A DNA stretch of 64,000 nt from Chryseobacterium angstadtii. Lineage in GTDB: Bacteria > Bacteroidota > Bacteroidia > Flavobacteriales > Weeksellaceae. The notes below the pieces were generated by a model. It worked only from the letters and a program-made list of their open reading frames with translations, made no database searches and was not told the origin of the DNA. Every line of letters begins with the position of its first letter. The stretch's first letter is position 1. Position numbers and translations under genes: made by a program. The DNA lies in the NCBI RefSeq assembly GCF_001045465.1, contig NZ_LFND01000003.1, positions 1 through 64,000 on the forward strand, given 5' to 3'. Below, one piece after another: positions 9,826-17,560 of this stretch.

Positions 9826-10328
9826 TTAAAACCGAACGGCTGCTATTAAAAAACATCAACGAAAGCCACGTTGAAGATATTTTACGAATTCGAAGCAACG
9901 AAGTCATTAACCGTTTCGTGAGCAGAAATTCTCCGAAAACGAATTATGATGCATTACAGTTTATCTTAACGATCAAGGAAAACACTCAAAATAATAAAAC
10001 CGTTTATCTGGGAATTTCTTTAAAAGATGAACCAAATCTTATCGGAACTATTTGTCTGTGGAATTTTTCCGAAGACAGGAAAACCGCTGAGGTGGGCTAT
10101 GAATTATTACCCGATTACCATAGGACAGGAATTATGTCCGAAGCGTTGGGCGCTGTTTTAGATTTCGGATTTAATGAACTACATTTACAGGAAATTTTAG
10201 CTTTTACCCATAAACTGAATGAAGCTTCTAAGAAATTACTTCTGAAACATAATTTTGTTCTGGAAGAAGGAAGAAAAGACGAAGATTTTCCTGATAATTT
10301 TGTTTTTAGTTTAAATAAAAAACAATAA
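9822..10328 (+). CDS. GNAT-family N-acetyltransferase (RimJ/RimL-like)
   Basis: The 168-residue product begins TERLLLKNINESHVEDILRI, the usual start of RimJ/RimL-type acetyltransferases. It carries GTICLWNFSEDRKTAEVGYEL and the acetyl-CoA-binding region around HRTGIMSEALGAVLDFGF, followed by a conserved Asn (LNEASKKLLLKHNF). Such enzymes move acetyl from acetyl-CoA to protein N termini or small amines; the substrate here cannot be read from sequence. It overlaps the upstream hypothetical gene by four bases. Length is normal for the family. Confidence 0.85.
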   Translation: MIKTERLLLKNINESHVEDILRIRSNEVINRFVSRNSPKTNYDALQFILTIKENTQNNKTVYLGISLKDEPNLIGTICLWNFSEDRKTAEVGYELLPDYHRTGIMSEALGAVLDFGFNELHLQEILAFTHKLNEASKKLLLKHNFVLEEGRKDEDFPDNFVFSLNKKQ

Positions 10329-10348
10329 ACTTTTAGCTCCCGATTATC

Positions 10349-10388
10349 TCATCATTATCTCAACACATCACCGCATCAACACATCACC
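10349..10388 (+). repeat. Degenerate tandem array, 8-bp period
   Basis: Five consecutive octads: TCATCATT, ATCTCAAC, ACATCACC, GCATCAAC, ACATCACC. It lies between the acetyltransferase stop and the ung promoter. It resembles the 7-bp arrays elsewhere in the window. Confidence 0.6.
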
Positions 10389-10391
10389 AAA

Positions 10392-10423
10392 TTTGGTCAT
10401 CCAGTAATTAAAGGATATTTTTG
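10392..10423 (+). promoter_or_regulatory. Promoter of ung (TTTG-N20-TATTTTTG)
   Basis: TTTG at 10392-10395, a 20-base spacer, and TATTTTTG at 10416-10423 match the Bacteroidota -33/-7 consensus exactly. The ung start follows 29 bases after the -7 box. Confidence 0.75.
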
Positions 10424-10452
10424 TACTATTAACAAACTTTCATATCAGCCTC

Positions 10453-11094
10453 ATGACCTGGACAGACGTTTTAGCCCCGATAAAAAATACAGACTATTTT
10501 ACCAACCTTTGGGAAAAAGTAAAACAGGAATATGCAACAACCAAAGTTTTTCCACCTAAGAATCAAATCTTCAGAGCATTGGAAATTACGCCTTTTGAAG
10601 AGGTTGAAGTGGTGATTATCGGTCAGGATCCTTATCATAATGACTTTCAGGCCAATGGATTGTGTTTTTCTGTTTCCGAACAGGTAACGGCACCACCTTC
10701 CCTTAAAAATATTTTTACAGAACTGAAAGATGATCTGGGAATAGACAGAACATCAAAAGAGCTTGACGATTGGGGAAAACAGGGTGTTTTATTACTGAAT
10801 GCAACATTAACGGTTCGTGCCCATTCTCCTAATTCTCACAAAGATTTAGGATGGGAAAAGTTCACAGACTTTATCATTAAAGAAATTTCAGATAAAAAAG
10901 AGAACGTGGTTTTCGTACTTTGGGGTGCTTTCGCCCAGAAAAAAGCCGAACTGATTGATCCGGCTAAGCATTTTATTTTAAAATCGGCACACCCTTCTCC
11001 GTTTTCCGTGTACAGAGGTTTTTATGGCAGTAAACCCTTTTCAAAGATTAATGAATATCTGACTTCAAAAGGGAAGAAAACTATTTCCTGGTAG
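10453..11094 (+). CDS. ung: Uracil-DNA glycosylase, family 1
   Basis: The enzyme removes uracil from DNA after cytosine deamination or dUTP incorporation, the first step of base-excision repair. The 213-residue product has the family 1 water-activating motif GQDPYH at 57-62 (Asp59), the GLCFSV uracil-pocket segment, and the leucine-loop motif HPSPFS near 180-185 with His180. Length is normal. It has its own -33/-7 promoter. Its 3' end overlaps by 14 bases the 3' end of the convergent lipoprotein gene on the other strand. Confidence 0.97.
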   Translation: MTWTDVLAPIKNTDYFTNLWEKVKQEYATTKVFPPKNQIFRALEITPFEEVEVVIIGQDPYHNDFQANGLCFSVSEQVTAPPSLKNIFTELKDDLGIDRTSKELDDWGKQGVLLLNATLTVRAHSPNSHKDLGWEKFTDFIIKEISDKKENVVFVLWGAFAQKKAELIDPAKHFILKSAHPSPFSVYRGFYGSKPFSKINEYLTSKGKKTISW

Positions 11095-11587
11095 AACCCG
11101 GAATGGCAGATCCGTCAGTTTTTGTGATTTTAATGGCCACTTTGTATTTTCCTTCCAAAGCTTTTGTTCCGCCATCAGATTTGGGGAACGGGGTTACTTC
11201 CTCCAATGAAATCGTATAACCGTTGAATTCTTCGGACTGGTGATAATTTCTTCCGGCGTTGTCTGTGGTAGCAAGGCTTAAAACAACAGGCCTTGTATAG
11301 GTTCCCATGACTTCAATCTGTGCTACAGCAACTCCAGCCCAGATACAGTTAACTCCCTCAGGGCAGCGGCTGTCTTCAGAAATACCACTGAATGTGACAT
11401 TCATATCATATGCTTTGAGGAATTTATTTTCTCCCAGATTCAGATAAATAATCCCTTTTTGTACCGGAGATTTTGTACCATTGGTTGTTGGTCCGGCAGT
11501 TGATTCCTGAGGTTTTGTCTTCTTTTGGGCATTGCATCCGGCTAAGGTTAGCATTCCCAGACTGAATATGATGGCTTTGTGAAACAT
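11081..11587 (-). CDS. Putative lipoprotein, 168 residues
   Basis: The product carries a lipoprotein signal peptide with lipobox LAGC (Cys18), then a Thr/Ser/Lys-rich linker and a compact domain containing SRCPEGVNCIWAG and a C-terminal beta-rich part (GYTISLEEVTPFP). The SRCP..V.CIWAG pattern occurs in small secreted Bacteroidota proteins of unknown function. The two Cys of CPEGVNC could form a disulfide in the periplasm. It is convergent with ung and overlaps its tail. No enzyme motif is seen. Confidence 0.75.
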   Translation of the reverse strand: MFHKAIIFSLGMLTLAGCNAQKKTKPQESTAGPTTNGTKSPVQKGIIYLNLGENKFLKAYDMNVTFSGISEDSRCPEGVNCIWAGVAVAQIEVMGTYTRPVVLSLATTDNAGRNYHQSEEFNGYTISLEEVTPFPKSDGGTKALEGKYKVAIKITKTDGSAIPGSTRK

Positions 11588-11628
11588 AATTTATTCTTTT
11601 AGAGTTAAACAATACATCCTCTCTTCAT

Positions 11629-12120
11629 CTAAATAACATCAAGCATATCTAAAACGACTACCAAAAACATGGCCACTCCGACAACAAGACTGAAACCGGT
11701 CCCATAAATAAACCCGATAAATGCTCCTTTGGTGGACTGAAGGGCCTTATTCATATCCTTACTGTCATGAAGAAGTTCCCCGATAAATACCCCCGCAAAC
11801 ATTCCGATCAGAAAACCTAAAGGAATAGGAATAAAAATCCCCACAATGGTTCCGATGATAGAGCCAATGCTTCCCCAGCGGGTTCCTCCGTATTTTCTGT
11901 TGGTTTTTGCCGGAATTACATAGCTTAATACCGCGGAAATGGCAGTAAGAATCCCGAATGCCCAGATATAAATCATAGGAAGATCGGCATCTGTCCCGAA
12001 TTTATAAATCAGAAGACCGCAGATACTTAACAGAAGTCCTGGAAGTACAGGCAGGAAAGTTCCCAGTATTCCGAGAAACAGTAAAATAAGGCAGAGAATA
12101 TTAATTAACGCTGTATCCAT
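11629..12120 (-). CDS. DUF456-family membrane protein
   Basis: The 163-residue product is almost entirely hydrophobic, with about five membrane segments. It has the DUF456 pattern: PVLPGLLLSICGLLIY near the start and the glycine-rich repeats GSIGSIIGTIVGIF and GFLIGMFAGVFIGELL in the middle, where closely spaced small residues form glycine zippers. Function of the family is unknown. It sits 42 bases upstream of the lipoprotein gene on the same strand and may share its transcript. It is divergent from mscS. Confidence 0.88.
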   Translation of the reverse strand: MDTALINILCLILLFLGILGTFLPVLPGLLLSICGLLIYKFGTDADLPMIYIWAFGILTAISAVLSYVIPAKTNRKYGGTRWGSIGSIIGTIVGIFIPIPLGFLIGMFAGVFIGELLHDSKDMNKALQSTKGAFIGFIYGTGFSLVVGVAMFLVVVLDMLDVI

Positions 12121-12242
12121 TTTTAAAAATTATCAATGCAAGATAGTAAAAAAGAAGATTTAGAGACCGGTTTTAAATATTTGGGATGAAAATTGATTGT
12201 GAATAGCAACATCATCACTCTTAATTTTATAAATTTGCTGTA

Positions 12243-13511
12243 ATGAAAGACGAGATACAGGACACTAAAAACTTTTTACAGGAAATAAGTGATCAGCTTT
12301 ACATTTATATCAGTCAGGTAACACCCGGCGGAATGGATTGGGTTGTGCATATTATTATCAAGCTGGCATTGCTTTGCGCTGTATTTTTAGTAGTTGATTT
12401 TATTTTCAAATTTGTCATTAATTTCGTTTTCCGGTTCTTTCGGAGTGATGAAAAATATCCCGTCATAAGATCCATTTACCAGTCTAAAATCTCAAATTCT
12501 GTGGCTCATTTTGCCGCACTTCTGGTAGTAGGAGGAATACATCCTTCCATATTTCCCGCAACAGCATTACCTAAAACCAATATTTTCATCAACAGATCCA
12601 TCAATTTAGGGTTGGTGCTGATTCTTGCAGGCATGCTGTACAGATCATTGACAGGTTTCCGGTATTATTTTACTATAAAACAGGATTTCTATAAAATCAT
12701 GGCGCTGAATGCCATTTCCGAAACGGTGAAAATCTTAGGAATATTTGTGTTTTCTGTCGTAGGAATCTGTGTTATATTCGGAATCAAGGGAACTACAATT
12801 GTCGGAAGTCTGGGAGCGATTACCGCTGTGTTGGTACTTGTTTTCAGAGATACCATTTTAGGGTTTGTAACAGGAATACATGTGGCGACTTCCAAAAACC
12901 TGAAAGTAGGAGACTGGGTCAGCATTCCCAAATACAGCATCGAAGGAAATATTACAGATATAAGCCTTCTTACTACCAAGATCACCAATTTTGATAAAAC
13001 GGTTTCAACCATTCCTACCTACGACCTTCTTACTACGGAGATCAAAAATCTTCAGGTGATGTCCGAATCCAATACCAGACGAATTAAAAAATCAATTTAT
13101 TTCAATATCAATTCCTTTAAATTTTTGAATGAAGAAGATATTGAACGTTTAAAAGGAATCAACCTTATCTCCGATTATATTGAAGAAAAAACACGGGAAA
13201 TTGAACAGGAAAAGCAAGGTCTGGAACATCGGGAAAGAACGATCAACGGAAGACAGCTTACCAATATCGGCGTTTTCAGACATTATGCCCAGAGGTATAT
13301 AGAAAATGATCCTGATATTGATGAAAACGGAACAAGAATGGTCCGCCAGCTGGAAATTACACCGCAGGGACTTCCTCTTGAGATTTACTGTTTCGCCAAT
13401 GACTCTCAATGGGAACATTTTGAACAGATACAGGCTGATATTTTTGACCACTTGCTGGTAGCCTCAAAAGAGTTTGATCTTCAGGTGATGCAGGTGAGTG
13501 TTAAAGTGTAG
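12243..13511 (+). CDS. Mechanosensitive ion channel, MscS family (YbdG-like)
   Basis: This 422-residue inner-membrane protein has about five transmembrane segments before the conserved pore-lining helix (GSLGAITAVLVLVFRDTILGFVTG, near 195-220). The MscS beta domain follows (NLKVGDWVSIP), then a longer C-terminal cytoplasmic domain with a charged helix (EEKTREIEQEKQGLEHRERT). Length and layout fit the YbdG/MscM subgroup, which opens on osmotic down-shock. A -7-like TAAATTTG at 12230-12237 lies only five bases before the ATG, so the mRNA may be nearly leaderless. Confidence 0.9.
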   Translation: MKDEIQDTKNFLQEISDQLYIYISQVTPGGMDWVVHIIIKLALLCAVFLVVDFIFKFVINFVFRFFRSDEKYPVIRSIYQSKISNSVAHFAALLVVGGIHPSIFPATALPKTNIFINRSINLGLVLILAGMLYRSLTGFRYYFTIKQDFYKIMALNAISETVKILGIFVFSVVGICVIFGIKGTTIVGSLGAITAVLVLVFRDTILGFVTGIHVATSKNLKVGDWVSIPKYSIEGNITDISLLTTKITNFDKTVSTIPTYDLLTTEIKNLQVMSESNTRRIKKSIYFNINSFKFLNEEDIERLKGINLISDYIEEKTREIEQEKQGLEHRERTINGRQLTNIGVFRHYAQRYIENDPDIDENGTRMVRQLEITPQGLPLEIYCFANDSQWEHFEQIQADIFDHLLVASKEFDLQVMQVSVKV

Positions 13512-13512
13512 A

Positions 13513-13636
13513 GAAGAAGTTAGAAGCTAGAAATTAGAAGTTAGTGAGATTCGACTGCTTTGTAGTCTGATCTGGTTTTAGAGATATAGAAGTAGCCCCC
13601 AAAACTAATTTCTAACCTCTAATTTCTAATTTCTAA
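13513..13636 (+). repeat. Heptad-array inverted repeat between mscS and pdxJ
   Basis: The left arm reads TTAGAAG CTAGAAA TTAGAAG TTAG (13520-13544). The right arm (13605-13636) reads CTAATTT CTAACCT CTAATTT CTAATTT CTAA, the degenerate reverse complement of the left, in strict 7-bp register. About 60 bases separate the arms, so a long imperfect hairpin is possible. Confidence 0.75.
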
Positions 13637-13659
13637 AAAAATAATATCTAAATAAAGAA

Positions 13660-14379
13660 ATGACAAAATTAAGCGTAAACATTAATAAAATTGCGACATT
13701 AAGAAATGCCAGAGGAGGCGAAACGCCAAGTGTAACGGAAGCTGCCGTGAAGATTCAGGAATTCGGTGGACAGGGGATTACCATCCATCCAAGACCCGAT
13801 GAAAGACACATCACAAGAAAAGATGTCTACGATCTTAAACCTTTGGTGACTACAGAATTCAATATTGAAGGAAATCCACACCGTTCTTTTATAGATATGG
13901 TTCTGGAGGTGAAACCTGAGCAGGTAACACTGGTTCCCGATGCAGATGATGCCATCACATCCAATGCAGGCTGGGATACCAGAAAACATTTGGATTTTCT
14001 TACTGAAATTATCGCAGAGTTTAAAAATGCAGGAATTCGTACATCTATTTTTCTTGATCCGCTTCCTGAGCTGGTAGAATATGCTGCAAAAACCGGCGCC
14101 GACAGAATTGAACTTTACACGGAAGCTTACGCTAAAGATTATCTGACGAATAAGGAACAAGCTATTAAACCTTATTATGATACAGCAGTTGCTGCTACAG
14201 AATTCGGACTTGGAATCAATGCGGGACACGATCTGAGCCTTGAGAATTTAAAATATTTTGCAGATACAATTCCTAATCTTCTGGAAGTATCTATCGGGCA
14301 TGCTTTGGTTTCTGAAGCGCTTTATATGGGACTTGAAAACACTGTTCAGGCATATTTGAAAAGATTAGCTACCTGGTAA
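13660..14379 (+). CDS. pdxJ: Pyridoxine 5'-phosphate synthase
   Basis: PdxJ condenses 1-deoxy-xylulose 5-phosphate with 3-amino-2-oxopropyl phosphate in the DXP-dependent route to vitamin B6. The 239-residue product is full length for this TIM-barrel family. Visible family motifs are the start LSVNINKIATLRNARGG, the phosphate/active-site segment GITIHPRPDERHIT, NIEGNPH, LVPD near the middle, and GINAGHDLSLENL plus EVSIGHALVSEAL at the end. No pdxA is in the window, so the pathway is split. Heptad arrays flank the gene on both sides. Confidence 0.97.
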   Translation: MTKLSVNINKIATLRNARGGETPSVTEAAVKIQEFGGQGITIHPRPDERHITRKDVYDLKPLVTTEFNIEGNPHRSFIDMVLEVKPEQVTLVPDADDAITSNAGWDTRKHLDFLTEIIAEFKNAGIRTSIFLDPLPELVEYAAKTGADRIELYTEAYAKDYLTNKEQAIKPYYDTAVAATEFGLGINAGHDLSLENLKYFADTIPNLLEVSIGHALVSEALYMGLENTVQAYLKRLATW

Positions 14380-14488
14380 AAAAAGAAATTAAATCGCAGA
14401 AAGTAGTATTAAAGTTACATTTTAGTACTCTCTTCTTACATTTTTGTGAGCAAAGCTGAAATCTAAAGCTTTTAAAACGCTCTATCAT

Positions 14489-14523
14489 CTAATTTCTAAT
14501 CTCTAACTTCTAATTTCTAAAAT
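14489..14523 (+). repeat. Heptad array upstream of the hydrolase gene
   Basis: CTAATTT CTAATCT CTAACTT CTAATTT CTAAAAT in perfect 7-bp register, the same motif family as the array upstream of pdxJ. It ends four bases before the hydrolase ATG. No matching opposite arm is visible in this gap. Confidence 0.75.
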
Positions 14524-14527
14524 AAAA

Positions 14528-15307
14528 ATGGAAATCTTAAACTCAAAAATATTTGGCGAAAATCTTACGGTTACGCCGCTTCTTGTATTTCACGGACTGT
14601 TTGGTATGCTTGATAACTGGGGAACTTTTGGAAAAGACCTGGGTGAGTATCTTCCCGTACATCTTATTGACCTCCGGAACCACGGGCGAAGCTTTCATTC
14701 GGAAAGTATGTCTCATGATGATCTGGCGGATGATATTGCCCGGTATATGGATCATTACGGTATTCAGAAAGCGCATGTCCTGGGACATTCTTTGGGTGGA
14801 AAAGCAGTGATGCAGTTCGCACTGAAATACCAGGAAAGAGTAGAGAAACTGATCGTAGTGGATATTTCTCCAAAAGCATATCCACCGCATCATCAGGGAA
14901 TTATAAAAGCTCTTGAGACGGTAGACTTTAATACGGTTGCTTCCAGAGGCGAAGTAGAAACTGTTTTAAGCCAATATATTCCAGAAAAATCTACAATACA
15001 GTTCCTGGCAAAAAATTTATACTGGGACGAAAATAAAAAGCTGAACTGGAGATTCAACCTGAAAACTTTATCTGAAAAATATAATGAATTTGTTTCGAAT
15101 GCTGTAAAGTTTGGTGTTTTTGAAGGAGATACTTTATTTATTGCAGGGGAGAAGTCAAATTACATCCTTCCTCAGGATGAATACGGAATTAAACAGCAGT
15201 TTCCAAAAGCAAAAATTGTAACGGTAAAAAATGCAGGACATTGGGTTCAGGCTGAAAATCCAGTTGATTTTGCGAAAGTAGTGAAGGATTTTTTAGGTTT
15301 AGATTGA
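14528..15307 (+). CDS. Alpha/beta-fold hydrolase (YbfF/ABHD11-like esterase)
   Basis: The 259-residue cytoplasmic product begins with an oxyanion-loop motif HGLFGMLDNW. Family signatures follow: LIDLRNHGRS and the nucleophile elbow GHSLGGK (Ser near 91). The catalytic Asp probably lies in the SPKAYPPHHQGI or GDTLFIAGEKSNYI region, and the His in NAGHWVQAENP near the end. This pattern is closest to YbfF-type acyl esterases. The physiological substrate is unknown. It is probably transcribed separately from the graspetide genes that follow after a 114-base gap. Confidence 0.88.
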   Translation: MEILNSKIFGENLTVTPLLVFHGLFGMLDNWGTFGKDLGEYLPVHLIDLRNHGRSFHSESMSHDDLADDIARYMDHYGIQKAHVLGHSLGGKAVMQFALKYQERVEKLIVVDISPKAYPPHHQGIIKALETVDFNTVASRGEVETVLSQYIPEKSTIQFLAKNLYWDENKKLNWRFNLKTLSEKYNEFVSNAVKFGVFEGDTLFIAGEKSNYILPQDEYGIKQQFPKAKIVTVKNAGHWVQAENPVDFAKVVKDFLGLD

Positions 15308-15421
15308 TTTAATACTATGCTTTGAATAATTAAGTTAAAATTTTCTTAAAGTAAGATAATATTTCCCCACGTATTGAAATTTTTGTACTTTAGTTTCACA
15401 AAAAACTAAATATATTAACTT

Positions 15422-15667
15422 ATGGAAAAGAAAAACTCAAAAAAACCATTCTTTGCTTCATTTTTAGAGAAACAAATTCAAGATCCTGAGAAAGTTCAGG
15501 GAGGTGGAATCACCACACCAACTACGGATGTTCTTACGGTACCAACCAGAGACACCATCACTACATCACCATTTCTTGACAACGCCACATCAACTGTGAG
15601 AGATCAGATCGTTACGATGAAGTATCCTTCTGACAGCGATGAATCAGGAGAACTGGAAGTTTTGTAA
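15422..15667 (+). CDS. Graspetide (chryseoviridin/microviridin-type) precursor 1
   Basis: This 81-residue peptide starts with a leader containing PFFASFLEKQ (residues 9-18), equivalent to the PFFARFL recognition helix of microviridin precursors. After a GGG break come four six-residue ring motifs ending in Asp: TTPTTD (31-36), TVPTRD (39-44), TSPFLD (48-53) and TSTVRD (56-61), then the microviridin core TMKYPSDSDE (65-74) and a seven-residue tail. In the known chemistry, ATP-grasp ligases form Thr/Ser-to-Asp omega-esters and, in the core, T-D and S-D esters plus a K-E amide (here T65-D71, S70-D73, K67-E74). Ring assignments are inferred by analogy with chryseoviridin. A weak -7-like TACTTTAG lies at 15386. 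Confidence 0.93.
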   Translation: MEKKNSKKPFFASFLEKQIQDPEKVQGGGITTPTTDVLTVPTRDTITTSPFLDNATSTVRDQIVTMKYPSDSDESGELEVL

Positions 15668-15708
15668 TCGAAACTATAAAGAAAAATTAACAACCAAACT
15701 CAATTATT

Positions 15709-15957
15709 ATGAACAACGAAAATTCAAAAAAGAAGCCCTTTTTTGCTTCATTTCTTGAGAAGCAAATCAAAGATCCGGAAACTATTCAGGGAGGAAATAT
15801 CATTAGCAGTCCTGACTCCGATGTGATTACAGCTCCTTCTATAGACAATGTTACAAGACCTGTTTTTGATAATGTAACTGCGCCAAGCAAGGACCTTTTG
15901 GTTACCATGAAATATCCTTCAGACAATGATGAGTCAGGAGAACTGGAAGCTTTCTAA
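15709..15957 (+). CDS. Graspetide precursor 2
   Basis: The peptide is 82 residues, with leader PFFASFLEKQ at 10-19 and a GG break at 28-29. The ring motifs are SSPDSD (33-38, with Ser as the presumed donor), TAPSID (41-46), TRPVFD (49-54) and TAPSKD (57-62), each exactly eight residues apart. The core is TMKYPSDNDE (66-75), with the same ESGELE-type tail as precursor 1. Three of four rings follow T-x-P-x-x-D. The upstream 20 bases AACAACCAAACTCAATTATT are identical to those of precursor 3, showing tandem duplication of gene plus leader. The product is presumably a peptidase inhibitor by analogy with microviridins; its target is unknown. Confidence 0.93.
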   Translation: MNNENSKKKPFFASFLEKQIKDPETIQGGNIISSPDSDVITAPSIDNVTRPVFDNVTAPSKDLLVTMKYPSDNDESGELEAF

Positions 15958-15998
15958 TTGAAGTTGTAAAAGAAAATTAACAACCAAACTCAATTATT

Positions 15999-16235
15999 AT
16001 GAAAGACCAGAATTCAAAAAAGAAGCCTTTTTTTGCTTCATTCTTAGAGAAGCAAATTAAAGATCCGGAAACCATTCAAGGGGGTGGAGTTATTACCAAC
16101 ACTGATAATGACGTTATTACACTACCTTCAAGAGATAACGCTACAGCACAGATTCTTGATCATGTGACAAGTCCTAACAAAGATCTTCTAGTTACCATGA
16201 AGTATCCTTCAGATGGTGATGAAGATATTGTTTAA
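15999..16235 (+). CDS. Graspetide precursor 3
   Basis: The peptide is 78 residues. Its leader is almost identical to that of precursor 2 (PFFASFLEKQIKDPETIQGG). Ring motifs are TNTDND (33-38), TLPSRD (41-46), TAQILD (49-54) and TSPNKD (57-62), in the same eight-residue register. The core is TMKYPSDGDED (66-76), ending almost immediately (IV) without the ESGELE tail. Rings 1 and 3 lack the central Pro, so they test whether Pro is needed for ring closure. Codon use is as in the neighbouring precursors. Confidence 0.93.
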   Translation: MKDQNSKKKPFFASFLEKQIKDPETIQGGGVITNTDNDVITLPSRDNATAQILDHVTSPNKDLLVTMKYPSDGDEDIV

Positions 16236-16287
16236 ATTTCTGTACACAAGAAATTGTAAGTATATTTTTAACCAAAACTAAATTATT

Positions 16288-16521
16288 ATGAAAAACAAAA
16301 ATTCAAAAAAACAGCCTTTTTTTGCGTCATTCCTTGAAAAGCAGCTTAAAGATCCTGAGACCATCAAAGGAGGAGATACCAGTATCATTACGAATATCTT
16401 AAAAGACTCAATCACAAAACCAGCTGTTGATGTAGTAACTTCTCCTCAGGATGATATGATGCATACGCTGAAATATCCTTCAGACGGAGATGATGATGCG
16501 CCAATCATTCCGCTGGACTAA
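16288..16521 (+). CDS. Graspetide precursor 4, shorter variant with three ring motifs
   Basis: The peptide is 77 residues with leader PFFASFLEKQLKDPETIKGG. Only three ring motifs precede the core: TNILKD (35-40), TKPAVD (43-48) and TSPQDD (51-56). The first ring slot of the other precursors is replaced by a short DTSII segment. The core HTLKYPSDGDDD (59-70) has Leu in place of Met and Asp at the lactam-acceptor position (K62 to D69 if the microviridin pattern holds). The tail APIIPLD is unrelated to the others. Its 5' leader is also more diverged, so it is the oldest or most specialised copy. A 12-bp hairpin follows the stop. Confidence 0.92.
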   Translation: MKNKNSKKQPFFASFLEKQLKDPETIKGGDTSIITNILKDSITKPAVDVVTSPQDDMMHTLKYPSDGDDDAPIIPLD

Positions 16522-16557
16522 GAAATGAACTATTAATCGTATTAATACAATCATATC

Positions 16558-16588
16558 AAAGGAAACTTACCATTAAGTTTCCTTTTTT
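16558..16588 (+). terminator. Intrinsic terminator/attenuator between precursors and ligases
   Basis: AAAGGAAACTTA (16558-16569) and TAAGTTTCCTTT (16574-16585) form a perfect 12-bp stem with a CCAT loop, followed by further T residues. It lies between the last precursor and the first ligase on the same strand, so partial read-through would give more precursor than enzyme. Confidence 0.8.
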
Positions 16589-16603
16589 AATAAAAACAGG
16601 CAA

Positions 16604-17560
16604 ATGATTCTCTGCATTACCCACTCAAAGGATTTTTATAATATCGATATCTTTTTTGAATACCTTACTTCGAAGAATATTCCTTATTTCAGACTGAATT
16701 CCGATCGTATGAATCATCTTCAAAAGATCAGCTTAACTGAAAATTCATTTGAACTGACTGATGAATTCGGGAATACCGTCCATTCCGGAGATATAAAAGG
16801 AGTATGGCACAGAAAAGCTTGGGGAATCAGTATTCCTGAAGAACTGGATGAAGACTATAAAAAAACATTCCTGAACGGATACGGAAATCTACGTTATAAT
16901 CTGATCACCCTTTTAGAAAGCATTCCGTGGATCAATCCCTATGAAAATGAAAAAAAGATTGACGGAAATAAAATGCTTCAGCTGAAATTGGCCAAAGACA
17001 ATAATCTGACAGTTCCGGCCACTATTTTTTCTAATGACGAGGAGAAGATCATTTCCTTTTTTCATGAATTCTGCAAAGGAAAAGCAGTTGCAAAACTCCA
17101 CAGTCTGACTGCAAAAACCATGAACGGAGAAAATCTTATCTCTACGATGATTATTGAAGAGGATACTCTGGAACATATGGCAGATATTGCGTATTGTCCC
17201 ATGATCTTCCAGCCTTATATCGACAAGGAATATGAACTCAGAATTGTCTATATAGCCGGAGAATTTTTCACCGGAAAAATCAATAACAGTGAGAATGTAG
17301 ACTGGCGGCTGGCCCAGGGAAACTATGTCTGGTCGGTTTACGAGCTGCCGGAAAATGTAAAAACCGGGCTCGCTTCTATGATGGAAGAAATGGGACTTTA
17401 CATCGGAGCTATAGACATGATCAGAGGAAAAGATGGAGCGTATTATTTTCTTGAAGTCAATCCGCAGGGAGAATGGGGAATGTTACAGAAAGAGCTTGGG
17501 TTTCCTATTGCAGAAAGAATTGCCGATAACCTTATAAAAAGAATCAATATCCATGAATAA
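16604..17560 (+). CDS. ATP-grasp graspetide ligase, MdnB/MvdC-like
   Basis: This 318-residue enzyme activates Asp/Glu side chains with ATP and joins them to Thr/Ser hydroxyls or Lys amines of the precursor. Visible features are the N-terminal alpha/beta domain (LCITHSKDFYNIDIFFEYL), VWHRKAW near 69-75, KLHSLTAK in the ATP-binding B domain, ELRIVYI, and the metal-binding C-terminal motif FLEVNPQGEWGML with Glu284 and Asn286. The EVNPQGEW ending is closer to the amide-forming MdnB/MvdC type as I recall it; that sub-assignment is tentative. It overlaps the second ligase by eight bases. No transporter, protease or acetyltransferase lies beside it. Confidence 0.9.
   Translation: MILCITHSKDFYNIDIFFEYLTSKNIPYFRLNSDRMNHLQKISLTENSFELTDEFGNTVHSGDIKGVWHRKAWGISIPEELDEDYKKTFLNGYGNLRYNLITLLESIPWINPYENEKKIDGNKMLQLKLAKDNNLTVPATIFSNDEEKIISFFHEFCKGKAVAKLHSLTAKTMNGENLISTMIIEEDTLEHMADIAYCPMIFQPYIDKEYELRIVYIAGEFFTGKINNSENVDWRLAQGNYVWSVYELPENVKTGLASMMEEMGLYIGAIDMIRGKDGAYYFLEVNPQGEWGMLQKELGFPIAERIADNLIKRINIHE

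Noticed and set aside
13699..14229. 176-codon minus-strand open frame
   Set aside because: It lies wholly antisense to pdxJ, which has clear family motifs; the antisense product has a Cys/Ser/Phe-rich shadow composition.
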